Positions 32,054-40,712 of a stretch of DNA of 43,326 bases are shown piece after piece. How positions within the stretch are numbered: the first letter of the stretch is position 1; the number at the start of each line of letters is the position of its first letter. The stretch is from assembly GCA_003141555.1 (NCBI GenBank), contig PLMN01000022.1:53215-96540 (forward strand), given 5' to 3'. The translations under genes were made by a program, and so were the position numbers. A model generated the notes under the pieces. It was not told the origin of the DNA. It ran no database searches and was given only the letters and a program-made list of their open reading frames with translations. This DNA comes from Candidatus Aminicenantota bacterium (GTDB taxonomy: Bacteria > Acidobacteriota > Aminicenantia > Aminicenantales > UBA4085).

Positions 32054-33415
32054 TCAGACCAGCCCCTGGGCCATCATCGCCCGGGCGACCTTCAGGAACC
32101 CGCCGATGTTCGCCCCGTTGACGTAGTTGCCGGGCGTGCCGTAGGCGTTGGCCGCCTCGACGCAGGTCTTGTGGATGCTCTTCATGATCCCGTGGAGCCG
32201 CTGGTCGACTTCCTCGCGGGTCCAGCTCAGGCGCATGCTGTTCTGGCTCATCTCCAGGCCCGACGTGGCGACGCCGCCGGCGTTCGCGGCCTTGCCCGGC
32301 CCGTAGAGGATCTTGGCGTCGATGAAGACGTCCACGCCTTCGGCGGTCGTCGGCATGTTGGCCCCTTCCGCCACCACGTACACGCCGTTCTTGACCAGGT
32401 TCTTGGCGTCCTTGGCGTTGATCTCATTCTGCGTGGCGCTCGGGAAGGCGCAGTCGGCCTTGATGTCCCAGAGGGGGTTGAAGTCGGCGCCGGCGCTGAG
32501 CGGCTTGTAGGTCGCGGTCTTGAACTTGTCGGCGTACTCGCTGATCCGGCCGCGCCGGACATTCTTGAGGTCCATGACGAAGGCCAGCTTCGGGGCGTCG
32601 ATGCCGGCGGGGTCGTAGATGAACCCGTTGGAATCGGACAAGGTGACGGCCTTGCCGCCGAGCTGGTTGATCTTCTCGACCGTGTACTGGGCCACGTTGC
32701 CGCTGCCCGAGACGAGGCAGGTCTTGCCGGCCATCGTCTGGTTGCGGGTCGTGAGCATCTCGGCGGCGAAGTAGACCGCGCCGTAGCCCGTGGCCTCGGG
32801 CCGGATGAGGGATCCGCCCCATTCCAGGCCCTTGCCCGTCAGAACGCCGACGAACTCGTTCCGCAGTTTGCGGTACTGGCCGAAGAGGAATCCGATCTCC
32901 CGGCCGCCGACGCCGATGTCGCCCGCCGGGACGTCGGTGTCTCCTCCGACGTGGCGGAAGAGCTCGCTCATGAAGCTCTGGCAGAGGCGCATGACCTCAT
33001 TGTCGCTCTTGCCCTTGGGGTCGAAGTCGCAGCCGCCCTTGCCGCCGCCCATGGGGAGGGTCGTCAGGCTGTTCTTGAAGACCTGCTCGAAGGCCAGGAA
33101 CTTCAGGATGCCCAGGTTGACGGTGGGGTGGAAGCGGAGGCCGCCTTTGTAGGGGCCGATGGCGCTGTTCATCTGGATTCGATAGCCCTTGTTGACGTGG
33201 ATCTCGCCGGCGTCGTCCATCCAGGTGACGCGGAACAGGATCACCCGTTCGGGCTCGGCGATGCGTTCCAGGATCTTGGCTTTGCGGAACTCGGGGTTGC
33301 GGTCGAGGACGAGCGAGAGGGAGTTGACGACCTCGAAGGCGGCTTGGTGGAACTCGGGCTGGCCGGGGTTCTTGGCTTTGAGCTCGGCCATGAAATCGGA
33401 GGCAAAATTACCCAT
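32054..33415 (-). CDS. gdhA: NADP-type glutamate dehydrogenase
   Basis: Interconverts 2-oxoglutarate plus ammonia and glutamate. A 453-aa hexameric-class enzyme. The catalytic region contains PYKGGLRFHPTVN, PMGGGKGGCDFDPKGKS (with the active-site lysine) and PAGDIGVGGREIGFLFGQY. The Rossmann motif is VSGSGNVAQY, followed by Leu/Ser residues of the NADP group (LSDSNGF). Similarity to anabolic bacterial GDH (E. coli type) is clear. AAAGGAG lies 9 bp before the ATG; an earlier ATG in that window opens only a four-codon frame. A promoter and a terminator flank it, so it is monocistronic. Confidence 0.96.
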   Translation of the reverse strand: MGNFASDFMAELKAKNPGQPEFHQAAFEVVNSLSLVLDRNPEFRKAKILERIAEPERVILFRVTWMDDAGEIHVNKGYRIQMNSAIGPYKGGLRFHPTVNLGILKFLAFEQVFKNSLTTLPMGGGKGGCDFDPKGKSDNEVMRLCQSFMSELFRHVGGDTDVPAGDIGVGGREIGFLFGQYRKLRNEFVGVLTGKGLEWGGSLIRPEATGYGAVYFAAEMLTTRNQTMAGKTCLVSGSGNVAQYTVEKINQLGGKAVTLSDSNGFIYDPAGIDAPKLAFVMDLKNVRRGRISEYADKFKTATYKPLSAGADFNPLWDIKADCAFPSATQNEINAKDAKNLVKNGVYVVAEGANMPTTAEGVDVFIDAKILYGPGKAANAGGVATSGLEMSQNSMRLSWTREEVDQRLHGIMKSIHKTCVEAANAYGTPGNYVNGANIGGFLKVARAMMAQGLV

Positions 33416-33480
33416 TGAACATGACTCCTTTATGGTAAGTTTTTAACGAGATTTATGAAGCTATGAAACTTCATCGAGGT

Positions 33481-33509
33481 ATCATAATTAATCCATAGAT
33501 AAAAATCAA
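33481..33509 (-). promoter_or_regulatory. Promoter of gdhA
   Basis: On the minus strand, TTGATT (33504-33509), a 17-bp spacer and TATGAT (33481-33486; 5 of 6). The leader to 33415 is about 60 nt and AT-rich, with a small hairpin near 33455-33474 (ATGAAG/CTTCAT). Confidence 0.7.
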
Positions 33510-34462
33510 ATGGTTTCGTAGCGCCGGGGGGCCGCCTCGCCGTCCAGGACGCGAAGGACATCCTCGGCGACCATAGCCATCCGGCGGAGCGCTTCTCCGG
33601 TGTGGGCCGACATGTGGGGCGAGAGGACGACGTTCTCCAGGACCAGGAGCGGATTGTCGGCCCGGAGAGGTTCGGTCTCGTAGACGTCCAGCCCCGCCCC
33701 GCCGATGCGCCCGCCGCGGAGGGCGGCGACGAGAGCCGTCTCGTCGACGATCGGGCCGCGCGCGGAGTTGAGGAGGAAGGCCGTCGGCTTCATCCGGGCG
33801 AGTTCGGCCGGACCGATCATTCCGCGCGTGTTCGGCCGGAGGGGCACATGGACGGACACCACGTCCGCCCGCTCCAGGAGTTCGTCGAGGGGGACGAGGC
33901 GCGCCTCGAGGCCGGGCGGGGCCAGCGTCCGGCCGGCGTGATCGAAATAGAGGATCTCCATGCGGAGCGCGGCCCGGGACATCTCCGCCAGGCGGCGTCC
34001 GATCCGCCCGAACCCGACCAGGCCGAGCGTCCTGCCGAAAAGCTCCGTGCCCGTCAGCTCATAGCGGGCACCCCAGAGGGCCCGGCGCGCGGCCCGGTCG
34101 GCGGGCAGGATTCTCTTGGCCAGGGCGATCATGAACCCGAGGCACTGTTCGGCGACCGATTCGGTGTTCGCGTCGGGCGTATTCACCACGACGATGCCCC
34201 GCTCCTTCGCGGCGGCGAGGTCCACGGCGTCGAGGCCGACGCCGTGGCGGCCGATGACCTTGAGCCGCGGGGCATGTTCCATCAGCCGCCGAGTGACGGC
34301 GCCGTGCGCCCGGATGATCAAGGCGTCGACGTCGGCCACGGCGCGGATGAGGGCCTCCTCGTCGAGCGAGTCCGCGATGCGGACGTCGCATCTTTCCCGG
34401 AGCAGGGCGACGGCGTCCTCGTGGATGGGCTCAAAGAGAAGGACGACGGGTTTCATGATCAT
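33506..34462 (-). CDS. D-2-hydroxyacid dehydrogenase (3-phosphoglycerate dehydrogenase-like)
   Basis: A 318-aa NAD-dependent oxidoreductase. The Rossmann motif is LGLVGFGRIGRRLAEM. The catalytic set is in place: Arg in NSARGPIVDE, Glu in VYETEPL and His in LSPHMSAHT. Length is that of the short form without the ACT domain, so serine-pathway phosphoglycerate dehydrogenase, hydroxypyruvate reductase or another 2-hydroxyacid substrate is possible. The start at 34462 (or 34456) is preferred since a perfect extended -10 lies at 34500-34508, which excludes the longer frame to 34528. AAAGGAG is about 14 bp before the ATG, rather far. Confidence 0.85.
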   Translation of the reverse strand: MIMKPVVLLFEPIHEDAVALLRERCDVRIADSLDEEALIRAVADVDALIIRAHGAVTRRLMEHAPRLKVIGRHGVGLDAVDLAAAKERGIVVVNTPDANTESVAEQCLGFMIALAKRILPADRAARRALWGARYELTGTELFGRTLGLVGFGRIGRRLAEMSRAALRMEILYFDHAGRTLAPPGLEARLVPLDELLERADVVSVHVPLRPNTRGMIGPAELARMKPTAFLLNSARGPIVDETALVAALRGGRIGGAGLDVYETEPLRADNPLLVLENVVLSPHMSAHTGEALRRMAMVAEDVLRVLDGEAAPRRYETI

Positions 34463-34499
34463 GGTCCGGATGCCGGCTCCTTTGGCCCAGGGACGAGGA

Positions 34500-34508
34500 A
34501 TTATATCA
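34500..34508 (-). promoter_or_regulatory. Extended -10 promoter for the hydroxyacid dehydrogenase gene
   Basis: On the minus strand TGATATAAT: TG-A followed by a perfect TATAAT at 34500-34505. A weak -35 (GTGATG) lies 17 bp upstream. It lies 38 bp before the proposed start. Confidence 0.6.
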
Positions 34509-34555
34509 GAGGCGGGATTCCCCATCACGCCCGCGGAAGGGCTGCTGGTTCAACC

Positions 34556-34670
34556 TCACTCTTCGAGCAGCCGCTTCTCGCCCTCGAGGGCCTTGATCTT
34601 CGAGACTTCCTGCGACACTTCGATGACGCCCCGGTAGGCGCCCGCGGCTGAGATCGATGATTTCGCTCAT
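34556..34670 (-). pseudogene. Frameshifted small gene, about 37 codons
   Basis: A strong ribosome-binding site (AAGGAGG, then TTCCC) leads to an ATG at 34670 that encodes MSEIIDLS. After seven or eight codons the good coding signal moves by one base. In the other frame, up to a TGA at 34556-34558, it reads AAGAYRGVIEVSQEVSKIKA then LEGEKRLLEE, with strongly GC-biased third positions and a helical, coiled-coil-like pattern. The length 34556-34670 is 115 nt, one more than a multiple of three. It could be a true frameshift mutation, a sequencing or assembly error, or a programmed shift. No family is recognised. Confidence 0.5.
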
Positions 34671-34777
34671 GGGAACCTCCTTGGATATTGACATCTCCAG
34701 TATAGCCGAAGAGGCTCCTGCCGGACCATGATTTTTGTCAAATCCGCGCTCGCGGCGCCGCCGCGGCGCTCGCCTTC

Positions 34778-34807
34778 TTGCTATCGCCTCCGGACTGGCG
34801 CTATGAT
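34778..34807 (+). promoter_or_regulatory. Possible promoter for the large Asp-box gene
   Basis: TTGCTA (34778-34783; 4 of 6), an 18-bp spacer and TATGAT (34802-34807; 5 of 6). The leader to the ATG at 34926 would be about 110 nt. Confidence 0.4.
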
Positions 34808-34925
34808 ACGCCGATAAGGACATGCCCCGATTCGAATGTCTCCGTATCTCGAGAGCGGTTCCTTCCGAAAGCTCTTTCCCCCAAAAAATTCCGCGGGCGT
34901 GTCCATCATGAAAGGGTGGTCAAAC

Positions 34926-37900
34926 ATGACAATGCGTAGAGTGTTCCTTCGGCGGTGGGCGTTGTTGGGCCTGGTCCTGGCGGGGTCGTTGGCCTTCGCC
35001 GCGCCGCATGTCGAGCCCGGTTTCCTCTCGGGCCTGGCCTGGCGCAACATCGGCCCGCTCCGCGCCGGCCGCGTCTCGGCCGTGACGGGCGTCGTCGGCC
35101 GGCCCGGCATATTTTATATGGGCTTGCCCCTCGGCGGCGTGTGGAAGACGACGAGCGCCGGAGAGACCTGGTTTCCGATCTTCGACGACATCAAGGAAGC
35201 CTCGTCCGTAGGCGCCATCGAAGCCGCCCCATCCGATCCCTCCGTGATTTATGTCGGGATGGGCGACCTCATTACGGGAGGCGGCATCAACGAGGGCAAC
35301 GGCGTCTACAAATCCGTAGATGCCGGCAAGACCTGGCAGCACCTGGGATTGGACGAGACCAAGCAGATCCCATCGATCCTGGTGGACCCGCATGATCCCA
35401 ACTTCGTGCTCGTGGCCGCCCAGGGCAATGTCCACACGCATACGGAGGAACGGGGCGTCTTCCGCAGCTCCGACGGAGGCAATACCTGGCAGAAGACCCT
35501 CTATATCAACAACGAGACCGGGATCCAGAAGATCGCCTGGGCCTACGACCGTTCCGACGTGATCCTGGCCACGACCGTGCGGCATTACCAGGCGCCGGGT
35601 GGCGCGGCCCGCGGCGGGGCCCCCGGGGCCCCGGCCCCGGGCGCGGCCGCTGCGGCGGGAGCGGCCGGAGGCCAGGGCGCGCCGGCGGCTCCGGCATCCA
35701 CGGGCACGGCGCTCTATAAATCCACCGACGAAGGCCTGACCTGGAAGGAAATCGCCGGCGGCGGCATGCCGACGCTCGCCGGCCGCACCGGCGTCGCCGT
35801 CGCGGCGAACACGAACGCCCAGCGGATGTTCCTGATCGGCACCTTCGGCCTTTACCGCTCGGACGACGGCGGCGCGACGTGGCGGCAGATGGACGCGGCG
35901 GACCGGCGCATCGCCGGCAGCGGCTACATCTGCGACGTCTACGTCGATCCCAAGAATCCCGACATCGTCTATACCCTGAATACCTCGAGCTACCGTTCCC
36001 TCGACGGCGGCCAGACCTTCGCCGCGTTCAAGGGCGCGCCGGGCGGCGACGATCCGCACGTGATGTGGATCGATCCGACCGACGGCCAGCGTCTGTTCCT
36101 CGGCGTCGACCAGGGCGCCACGATCTCGCTTGACGGCGGGCTGACCTGGAGCTCGTGGTACAACCAGTCGACGGCCCAGCTCTACCACATCTCGGCCGAC
36201 AACCAGTATCCCTACTGGGTCTACGCCTCGATGCAGGACAGCGGCTCGGTCGCCGTCCGCAGCCGCGGCGACATGGGGGCCGTCGGCCCGTTCGACTGGT
36301 TCCCGACGCAAGGCTATGAGTTCGGGACCGTCGTGGCCGATCCGCTCAATCCCCAGATCGTTTACGCCGGCGGGCCGGCGAGCGGCATCGTGAAGATCAC
36401 GGGATCCAACGGCCAGTGGATCAACGTCAGCCCCAACATCGACGCGAGCGAGGCGCTTCGCAAAGTCGGCAACCAGCCTATGATGTTCTCTCCGTTCAAC
36501 CCGCGCGAGCTCCTGGTGGGGTTCCAATACGTGATGGCCACGACCGACGGAGCGATGCATTGGAAGAAGCTCAGCCCGGACCTCGGTTATCCGAAAGGAC
36601 AGTCGCCTCCGCCTCCCGGCGCGGCCCCGGCCGCCCCGGCCGCGGGGGCCCCGGCGGGAGCGCGCGGCGGGCAGGGCGGCCCGGGCGGCGGCTCGATCGA
36701 ATCGATGTCGCCCTCCACGATCGCCCAAGGCGTGATCTGGGTAGGGACGAACAACGGTCTGATCAAGCTGACGAAGGACCACGGGGCCACCTGGGAGGAT
36801 GTCACCATCCCCGGCCTGCCCAATCCGACACGGGCCGACATATCGGCCATCGACGCTTCGCATCTGGATCCCGCCACGGCCTATGCGGCGATCGACTATC
36901 ACACGACGGGCGACTACAAGCCCTATTTCTACCGGACCCATGACTACGGCAAGACCTGGACCGCGATCGTCGCCGGCCTGCCGACCGACCAGCCGAGCGG
37001 CAGCTTCGCCCGCGTCATCCGGGTCGACACGAAAAAAGCGGGCCTGCTGTTCGCGGGCACGGAAAGCTCCGTCTACGTCTCTTTCGACGACGGGGACAGC
37101 TGGCAGTCGCTGATGCTGAACCTGCCCAACACGTCGTACCGCGACATGGTGATCAAGGACAACGACCTCGTCGTCGGCACCTACGGCCGCGGGATCTGGA
37201 TCCTCGACGACTATTCGCCGCTCCGGCAGATCACGCCCGCCCTGGGGTCCGAACCGGCGCACTTGTTCAAGCCGGGCGACGCCATCCGCGTGCGGCGCAA
37301 CGTCAATGGCGACACGCCCTTCCCGCCCGAGGTGCCGCACATGCCCAATCCGCCGCTCGGGGCGATCATCTATTACTCCCTCGGCGCGAAGCCGGCGGGG
37401 ATCATCGCCCTGGAAATCCTGGATGCGGCCGGCAAGGCCGTGCGCCACATGTCCAGCGCGCCGATTCCGCCGCTGCCGGACGCTCCTCCTGCGGTGCCCG
37501 ACTATTGGCTCGAAAAGCCCAAGCCCATGCCCGCTGAGATCGGCACGAACCGGATCAATTGGAATATCCGCTACGACAATCCGCCGGCCTTCAGCCATAA
37601 TTACGCCCAGGTGATGGGCGCTATGCCGGGGGACACCCCGGCGGCGCCGGAAGGGCCGCTGGCCCTGCCCGGCATCTATACCCTCAAACTCACGGTGGAC
37701 GGCAAGGCCTCCACCCAGACCCTGACCGTGAAGAACGATCCGCGGTCGCCCGCAAGCGCGGACGACGTGCGCGCCCAGCATGCGCTGCAGATGAAGCTCT
37801 ATGACGGCATTAGGACGGCCTGGGACGGTTACACCCAGGTCGCCGCCATGAAAGCCGCCGTCGCGGAGATCAGCAAATCGAACCCGCCCGCCGACGTGGC

Positions 37901-38294
37901 GAAAGCCGCCGCCGATTTCGACGCCAAGCTGACCGGCGCCGGCGGTACGGCGGGCGGCGGCCGACGGGGCGGCGGGCCGGGAGGCTTCCCTGGCGCCGGC
38001 GGCGCGGCCGCGGCGCCGAACTTCGCGGGGCTGAACGGCACCCTTCTCCGCCAGCTTGACACGCTCGACTACGGCGACATGGCGCCCAACGAGCCGATGA
38101 CCAAGGTCTTCGCGACGGCCTGCGCCCAGCTGACGACGGCGATCGCCAATTGGAAGGCTCTCGTCGCCCAGGACCTGGCCGCGTTCAACGCGCTCCTGGC
38201 GAAGAGCGGCCTCAAGCCGGTTCCGGCGCCGGCGGCGGCCCTGGCCAATCCGATGTGCGGGCCCGCTCCGGCGGCGGGCCGCGAAGGCAGATAG
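34926..38294 (+). CDS. Large exported Asp-box (sortilin/VPS10-like) beta-propeller protein
   Basis: A 1122-aa protein with a signal peptide (about residues 7-26). At least ten Asp-box-like turns are visible, e.g. SVDAGKTW, SSDGGNTW, STDEGLTW, SDDGGATW, SLDGGLTW, TKDHGATW and THDYGKTW, arranged as a double or large beta-propeller over about residues 35-770. Gly/Ala/Pro-rich inserts without fixed structure occur near residues 219-258, 559-589 and in the C-terminal region (about 1005-1040). The C-terminal 300 residues have a beta-sandwich-like and then a helical part. This group is often annotated as glycosyl hydrolase; no catalytic residues support that. The start at 34926 has GGTGG upstream; ATGs at 34908 and 34932 are alternatives. 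Confidence 0.8.
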   Translation: MTMRRVFLRRWALLGLVLAGSLAFAAPHVEPGFLSGLAWRNIGPLRAGRVSAVTGVVGRPGIFYMGLPLGGVWKTTSAGETWFPIFDDIKEASSVGAIEAAPSDPSVIYVGMGDLITGGGINEGNGVYKSVDAGKTWQHLGLDETKQIPSILVDPHDPNFVLVAAQGNVHTHTEERGVFRSSDGGNTWQKTLYINNETGIQKIAWAYDRSDVILATTVRHYQAPGGAARGGAPGAPAPGAAAAAGAAGGQGAPAAPASTGTALYKSTDEGLTWKEIAGGGMPTLAGRTGVAVAANTNAQRMFLIGTFGLYRSDDGGATWRQMDAADRRIAGSGYICDVYVDPKNPDIVYTLNTSSYRSLDGGQTFAAFKGAPGGDDPHVMWIDPTDGQRLFLGVDQGATISLDGGLTWSSWYNQSTAQLYHISADNQYPYWVYASMQDSGSVAVRSRGDMGAVGPFDWFPTQGYEFGTVVADPLNPQIVYAGGPASGIVKITGSNGQWINVSPNIDASEALRKVGNQPMMFSPFNPRELLVGFQYVMATTDGAMHWKKLSPDLGYPKGQSPPPPGAAPAAPAAGAPAGARGGQGGPGGGSIESMSPSTIAQGVIWVGTNNGLIKLTKDHGATWEDVTIPGLPNPTRADISAIDASHLDPATAYAAIDYHTTGDYKPYFYRTHDYGKTWTAIVAGLPTDQPSGSFARVIRVDTKKAGLLFAGTESSVYVSFDDGDSWQSLMLNLPNTSYRDMVIKDNDLVVGTYGRGIWILDDYSPLRQITPALGSEPAHLFKPGDAIRVRRNVNGDTPFPPEVPHMPNPPLGAIIYYSLGAKPAGIIALEILDAAGKAVRHMSSAPIPPLPDAPPAVPDYWLEKPKPMPAEIGTNRINWNIRYDNPPAFSHNYAQVMGAMPGDTPAAPEGPLALPGIYTLKLTVDGKASTQTLTVKNDPRSPASADDVRAQHALQMKLYDGIRTAWDGYTQVAAMKAAVAEISKSNPPADVAKAAADFDAKLTGAGGTAGGGRRGGGPGGFPGAGGAAAAPNFAGLNGTLLRQLDTLDYGDMAPNEPMTKVFATACAQLTTAIANWKALVAQDLAAFNALLAKSGLKPVPAPAAALANPMCGPAPAAGREGR

Positions 38295-38329
38295 CGTCTT
38301 TTTCAGCGGGCCGGGGATGAGGCAGGGAG

Positions 38330-39154
38330 CTAGACGTTCCGCCGCTGGATTCCAAACGCCCGGCAGAGCCGCTGGATCTCTTCCTCGTTGAGGCCCTCGC
38401 CGGCTTCGCCGGAGGCGAGATTCAGGCATTCATACCGGGCGGCCGTCTCGGCGTATTCGATGCGGTCCACGGCCCGCTTGACGGACTGGTCCGATCGGGC
38501 CATGACCCCGTGCTTTCTCCAGACGACGATCCGATACGAGCGGAGCGAGACGACGCTGGCCGCGGCCATCTCGGCGGATCCGGGGACGAAAAAGGGAATG
38601 ATGTCGATCCCTTCGGGGAGGTTCAAGATGGTCTCGGGCTGCCAGCGCAGCAGGCGCCGGCTCAGTTCGCTTCCCGACTGATAGCGGGGGATGTGGCTCA
38701 AGTAAGTCAGGGAAACCGGCTGGGCATGGACGACGGCGTGAAAATGGGTGCCGGTCGCCTCGACCTGATCCTGATGAACGGCCAGGTGGGAGTTGAATTC
38801 GCTGGTCAGGCGGTCGAACAGGCGGCGGGGTGAGGTATGGAGCCGGCCGCTGCGGCCGTCCTTGTCGACGACCACCATCCCGAGGTTCGCCGCCGGGTCC
38901 TTAAGGGCTTCGCGAAGGCGCCGCCCCGAGCCCGTCACGAGCAGGACGCCGCGAGCCAGGGCGGGGACGGCGATGGGCAGGTCGATGGTTTCCACCGCCG
39001 TGAAGCGCGGGCCGGGATCGAAGGGCCGGTCGATGAAGACGGAGATGTTGCCGGCGGCGCCCTCGCTCGCCCCGATCTCGGACAGGCGCTCGCCCGCCTC
39101 GCCGATGGCGGTGATCATCTCGTCAAGGCTGGGAAAGGGCGTTTCTCTCGACAT
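38330..39154 (-). CDS. rhaD: Class II aldolase, likely rhamnulose-1-phosphate aldolase
   Basis: Would split L-rhamnulose-1-phosphate to dihydroxyacetone phosphate and L-lactaldehyde. The protein is 274 aa, the same as E. coli RhaD, and aligns along its length: GAAGNISVF near the start (GGNLTLR in E. coli), VTGSGRRLRE with DPAANLG, the zinc region HFHAVVHAQPVSLTYLSH, NLPEGIDIIPFFVPGS, and the third zinc histidine in WRKHGV. The ATG at 39154 follows GAGGAGCCGGTG; a GTG one codon upstream is an alternative. No other rhamnose genes are near, so another class II aldolase substrate cannot be ruled out. Confidence 0.75.
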   Translation of the reverse strand: MSRETPFPSLDEMITAIGEAGERLSEIGASEGAAGNISVFIDRPFDPGPRFTAVETIDLPIAVPALARGVLLVTGSGRRLREALKDPAANLGMVVVDKDGRSGRLHTSPRRLFDRLTSEFNSHLAVHQDQVEATGTHFHAVVHAQPVSLTYLSHIPRYQSGSELSRRLLRWQPETILNLPEGIDIIPFFVPGSAEMAAASVVSLRSYRIVVWRKHGVMARSDQSVKRAVDRIEYAETAARYECLNLASGEAGEGLNEEEIQRLCRAFGIQRRNV

Positions 39155-39170
39155 CACCGGCTCCTCGGCG

Positions 39171-39200
39171 ACTATATCGTCTGCCTCGAGTTCGTGTCAA
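39171..39200 (-). promoter_or_regulatory. Promoter of the RhaD-like gene
   Basis: On the minus strand a perfect TTGACA (39195-39200), an 18-bp spacer and TATAGT (39171-39176; 5 of 6), 16 bp before the ATG at 39154. The leader would be short but holds GAGGAG. Confidence 0.65.
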
Positions 39201-39290
39201 GACGCGTTTCTCAAGGAATTCGAAATATTTTTCGCCCGAGAGCCAGTTCGGAGCTGGAATATCGTCTAACTAGAAGACAAAGAGAATGTC

Positions 39291-40712
39291 ATGAGAAAAC
39301 ACGTCTGGCTTGTGCTGGTGCTCGGGCTCGCCTCCTGCGCGGTCGGCCCCGATTTTCGGCCCCGGACGCCGGCCGAGCTGAGTGTGCCGGCGGCCTGGCA
39401 TTCCTCCCTCCCGGAGAATGCGAAATCGGGCGATCTTTCAACGTGGTGGCAGCAGCTCGGCGACCCCCTCCTCTCGGCCTTCATTGGAGATGCCCTGAAG
39501 GCCAGCCCGACCATGGACCTGGCCCGCGCCCGCCTGCGTGAAGCCCGGGCCTCACGCAAGGTGACCGCGGCCGGCCTGTTCCCGACGGTCAGCGGCAATG
39601 CGGGCGCGAGCAGCTCCAAGACCGGCGACCAGGCGGCGATGTCGAACTATCAGGCCAATTTCGACGCCAGTTGGGAGCCGGACATCTTCGGCGGGACGAG
39701 GCGCTCCCTGGAGGCGTCCACGGCGTCGCTTGAATCGACGGTCGCGAGCTTTCATGACACGCAGGTTTCGCTGGCCGCCGAGCTCGCCCTCAACTACGTC
39801 GAGGTCCGCTCCTTGCAGGCCCGGATCGCGATCGCCCGGGAGAACCTTGCCTTCCAGTCGGAAACCCGCGAGATCGCCGGCTGGCGCTACCAGGCGGGAC
39901 TGGTCAGCAGCCTGGACTTCGACCAGGCTCGCGCGACGGAAGCCCAGACGCAGGCCCAGGTCCCGGCTCTTGAGACGAGCCTGGCCTCCTCGAGGAACCG
40001 GATCGCCGTCCTTCTTGGAACGGCGCCCGGATCCGTCGACGAGCGGCTGGCGGCCCAAGCCCCGATCCCGCCCGTCCCGGAGTCCGTGATCATCGGCATT
40101 CCCGCCGATGTCCTGCGCCAGCGTCCCGACGTCCGTGCGGCCGAGTGGACCCTGGCCGCGCAGACCGCGCGCGTGGGCGCGGCTGTCGCGTCCCTCTATC
40201 CGAAATTGAGCCTCAGCGGATCCCTCGGCGTCGACGGAATCACCCTGGCCGCCTTGACGGGCGGGACGTCCCTCATCCGCTCGCTCGCCGCCTCGCTCGC
40301 CCAGACGATCTTCGCCGGCGGCAGCCTCCGTCAGCAGGTCCAGGTCCAGACCGCCGTTCAGGAGCAGGCCCTGGCCACGTATGAGTCGACGGTCCTCACG
40401 GCCCTGGAGGACGTGGAGAACGCTCTGGTCTCCCTCCGCCGCAATCGTGAGCGCTTCGCCTTTCTGAAGACGGCCGACGAGGCGGCCCGGAGCGCCGCTC
40501 AATTGGCCCGGCAGCGATATGAAGTCGGCCTCGTCGATTATACGAGCGTCGTCGCCACGCAGCAGACGCAGCTTTCCGCTTCCGAAAGCCTGAAGTCGTG
40601 CGAGGCCGAGATCACCACGGCGCTCGTCCAGCTTTATAAGGCGCTCGGCGGCGGTTGGACGACGGAGGATGCCGCCGCCGGCGCAGTCCCTGTGGAAGGA
40701 AAGATCCGATGA
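39291..40712 (+). CDS. Outer-membrane efflux lipoprotein (TolC/NodT family)
   Basis: A 473-aa outer-membrane channel of a tripartite pump. A lipoprotein signal ends in LASC with Cys16 as the lipidated residue, and CAVGPDFRPRTPAE is the typical NodT-type start. Long helical repeats with ALNYVEVRSLQARIAIAREN and the conserved block IPADVLRQRPDVRAAEW follow, and the second repeat has YEVGLVDYTSVVATQQTQL. The stop overlaps the next gene (ATGA), giving an operon with adaptor and MacB-like genes, all coupled. A weak AAGAGAA ribosome-binding site precedes the ATG. The exported compound is unknown. Confidence 0.93.
   Translation: MRKHVWLVLVLGLASCAVGPDFRPRTPAELSVPAAWHSSLPENAKSGDLSTWWQQLGDPLLSAFIGDALKASPTMDLARARLREARASRKVTAAGLFPTVSGNAGASSSKTGDQAAMSNYQANFDASWEPDIFGGTRRSLEASTASLESTVASFHDTQVSLAAELALNYVEVRSLQARIAIARENLAFQSETREIAGWRYQAGLVSSLDFDQARATEAQTQAQVPALETSLASSRNRIAVLLGTAPGSVDERLAAQAPIPPVPESVIIGIPADVLRQRPDVRAAEWTLAAQTARVGAAVASLYPKLSLSGSLGVDGITLAALTGGTSLIRSLAASLAQTIFAGGSLRQQVQVQTAVQEQALATYESTVLTALEDVENALVSLRRNRERFAFLKTADEAARSAAQLARQRYEVGLVDYTSVVATQQTQLSASESLKSCEAEITTALVQLYKALGGGWTTEDAAAGAVPVEGKIR

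Noticed and set aside
34459-34734. An inverted 12-nt match (ATCATGGTCCGG at 34459-34470 and its complement near 34723-34734)
   Set aside because: One copy is made by the start codons of the dehydrogenase gene and no further structure links the two. Chance cannot be excluded in GC-rich DNA.
34920-38429. A 1169-codon minus-strand open frame opposite the Asp-box gene
   Set aside because: The plus strand has a signal peptide and repeated Asp-box motifs; the opposite frame is Arg/Gly/Asp-rich noise.
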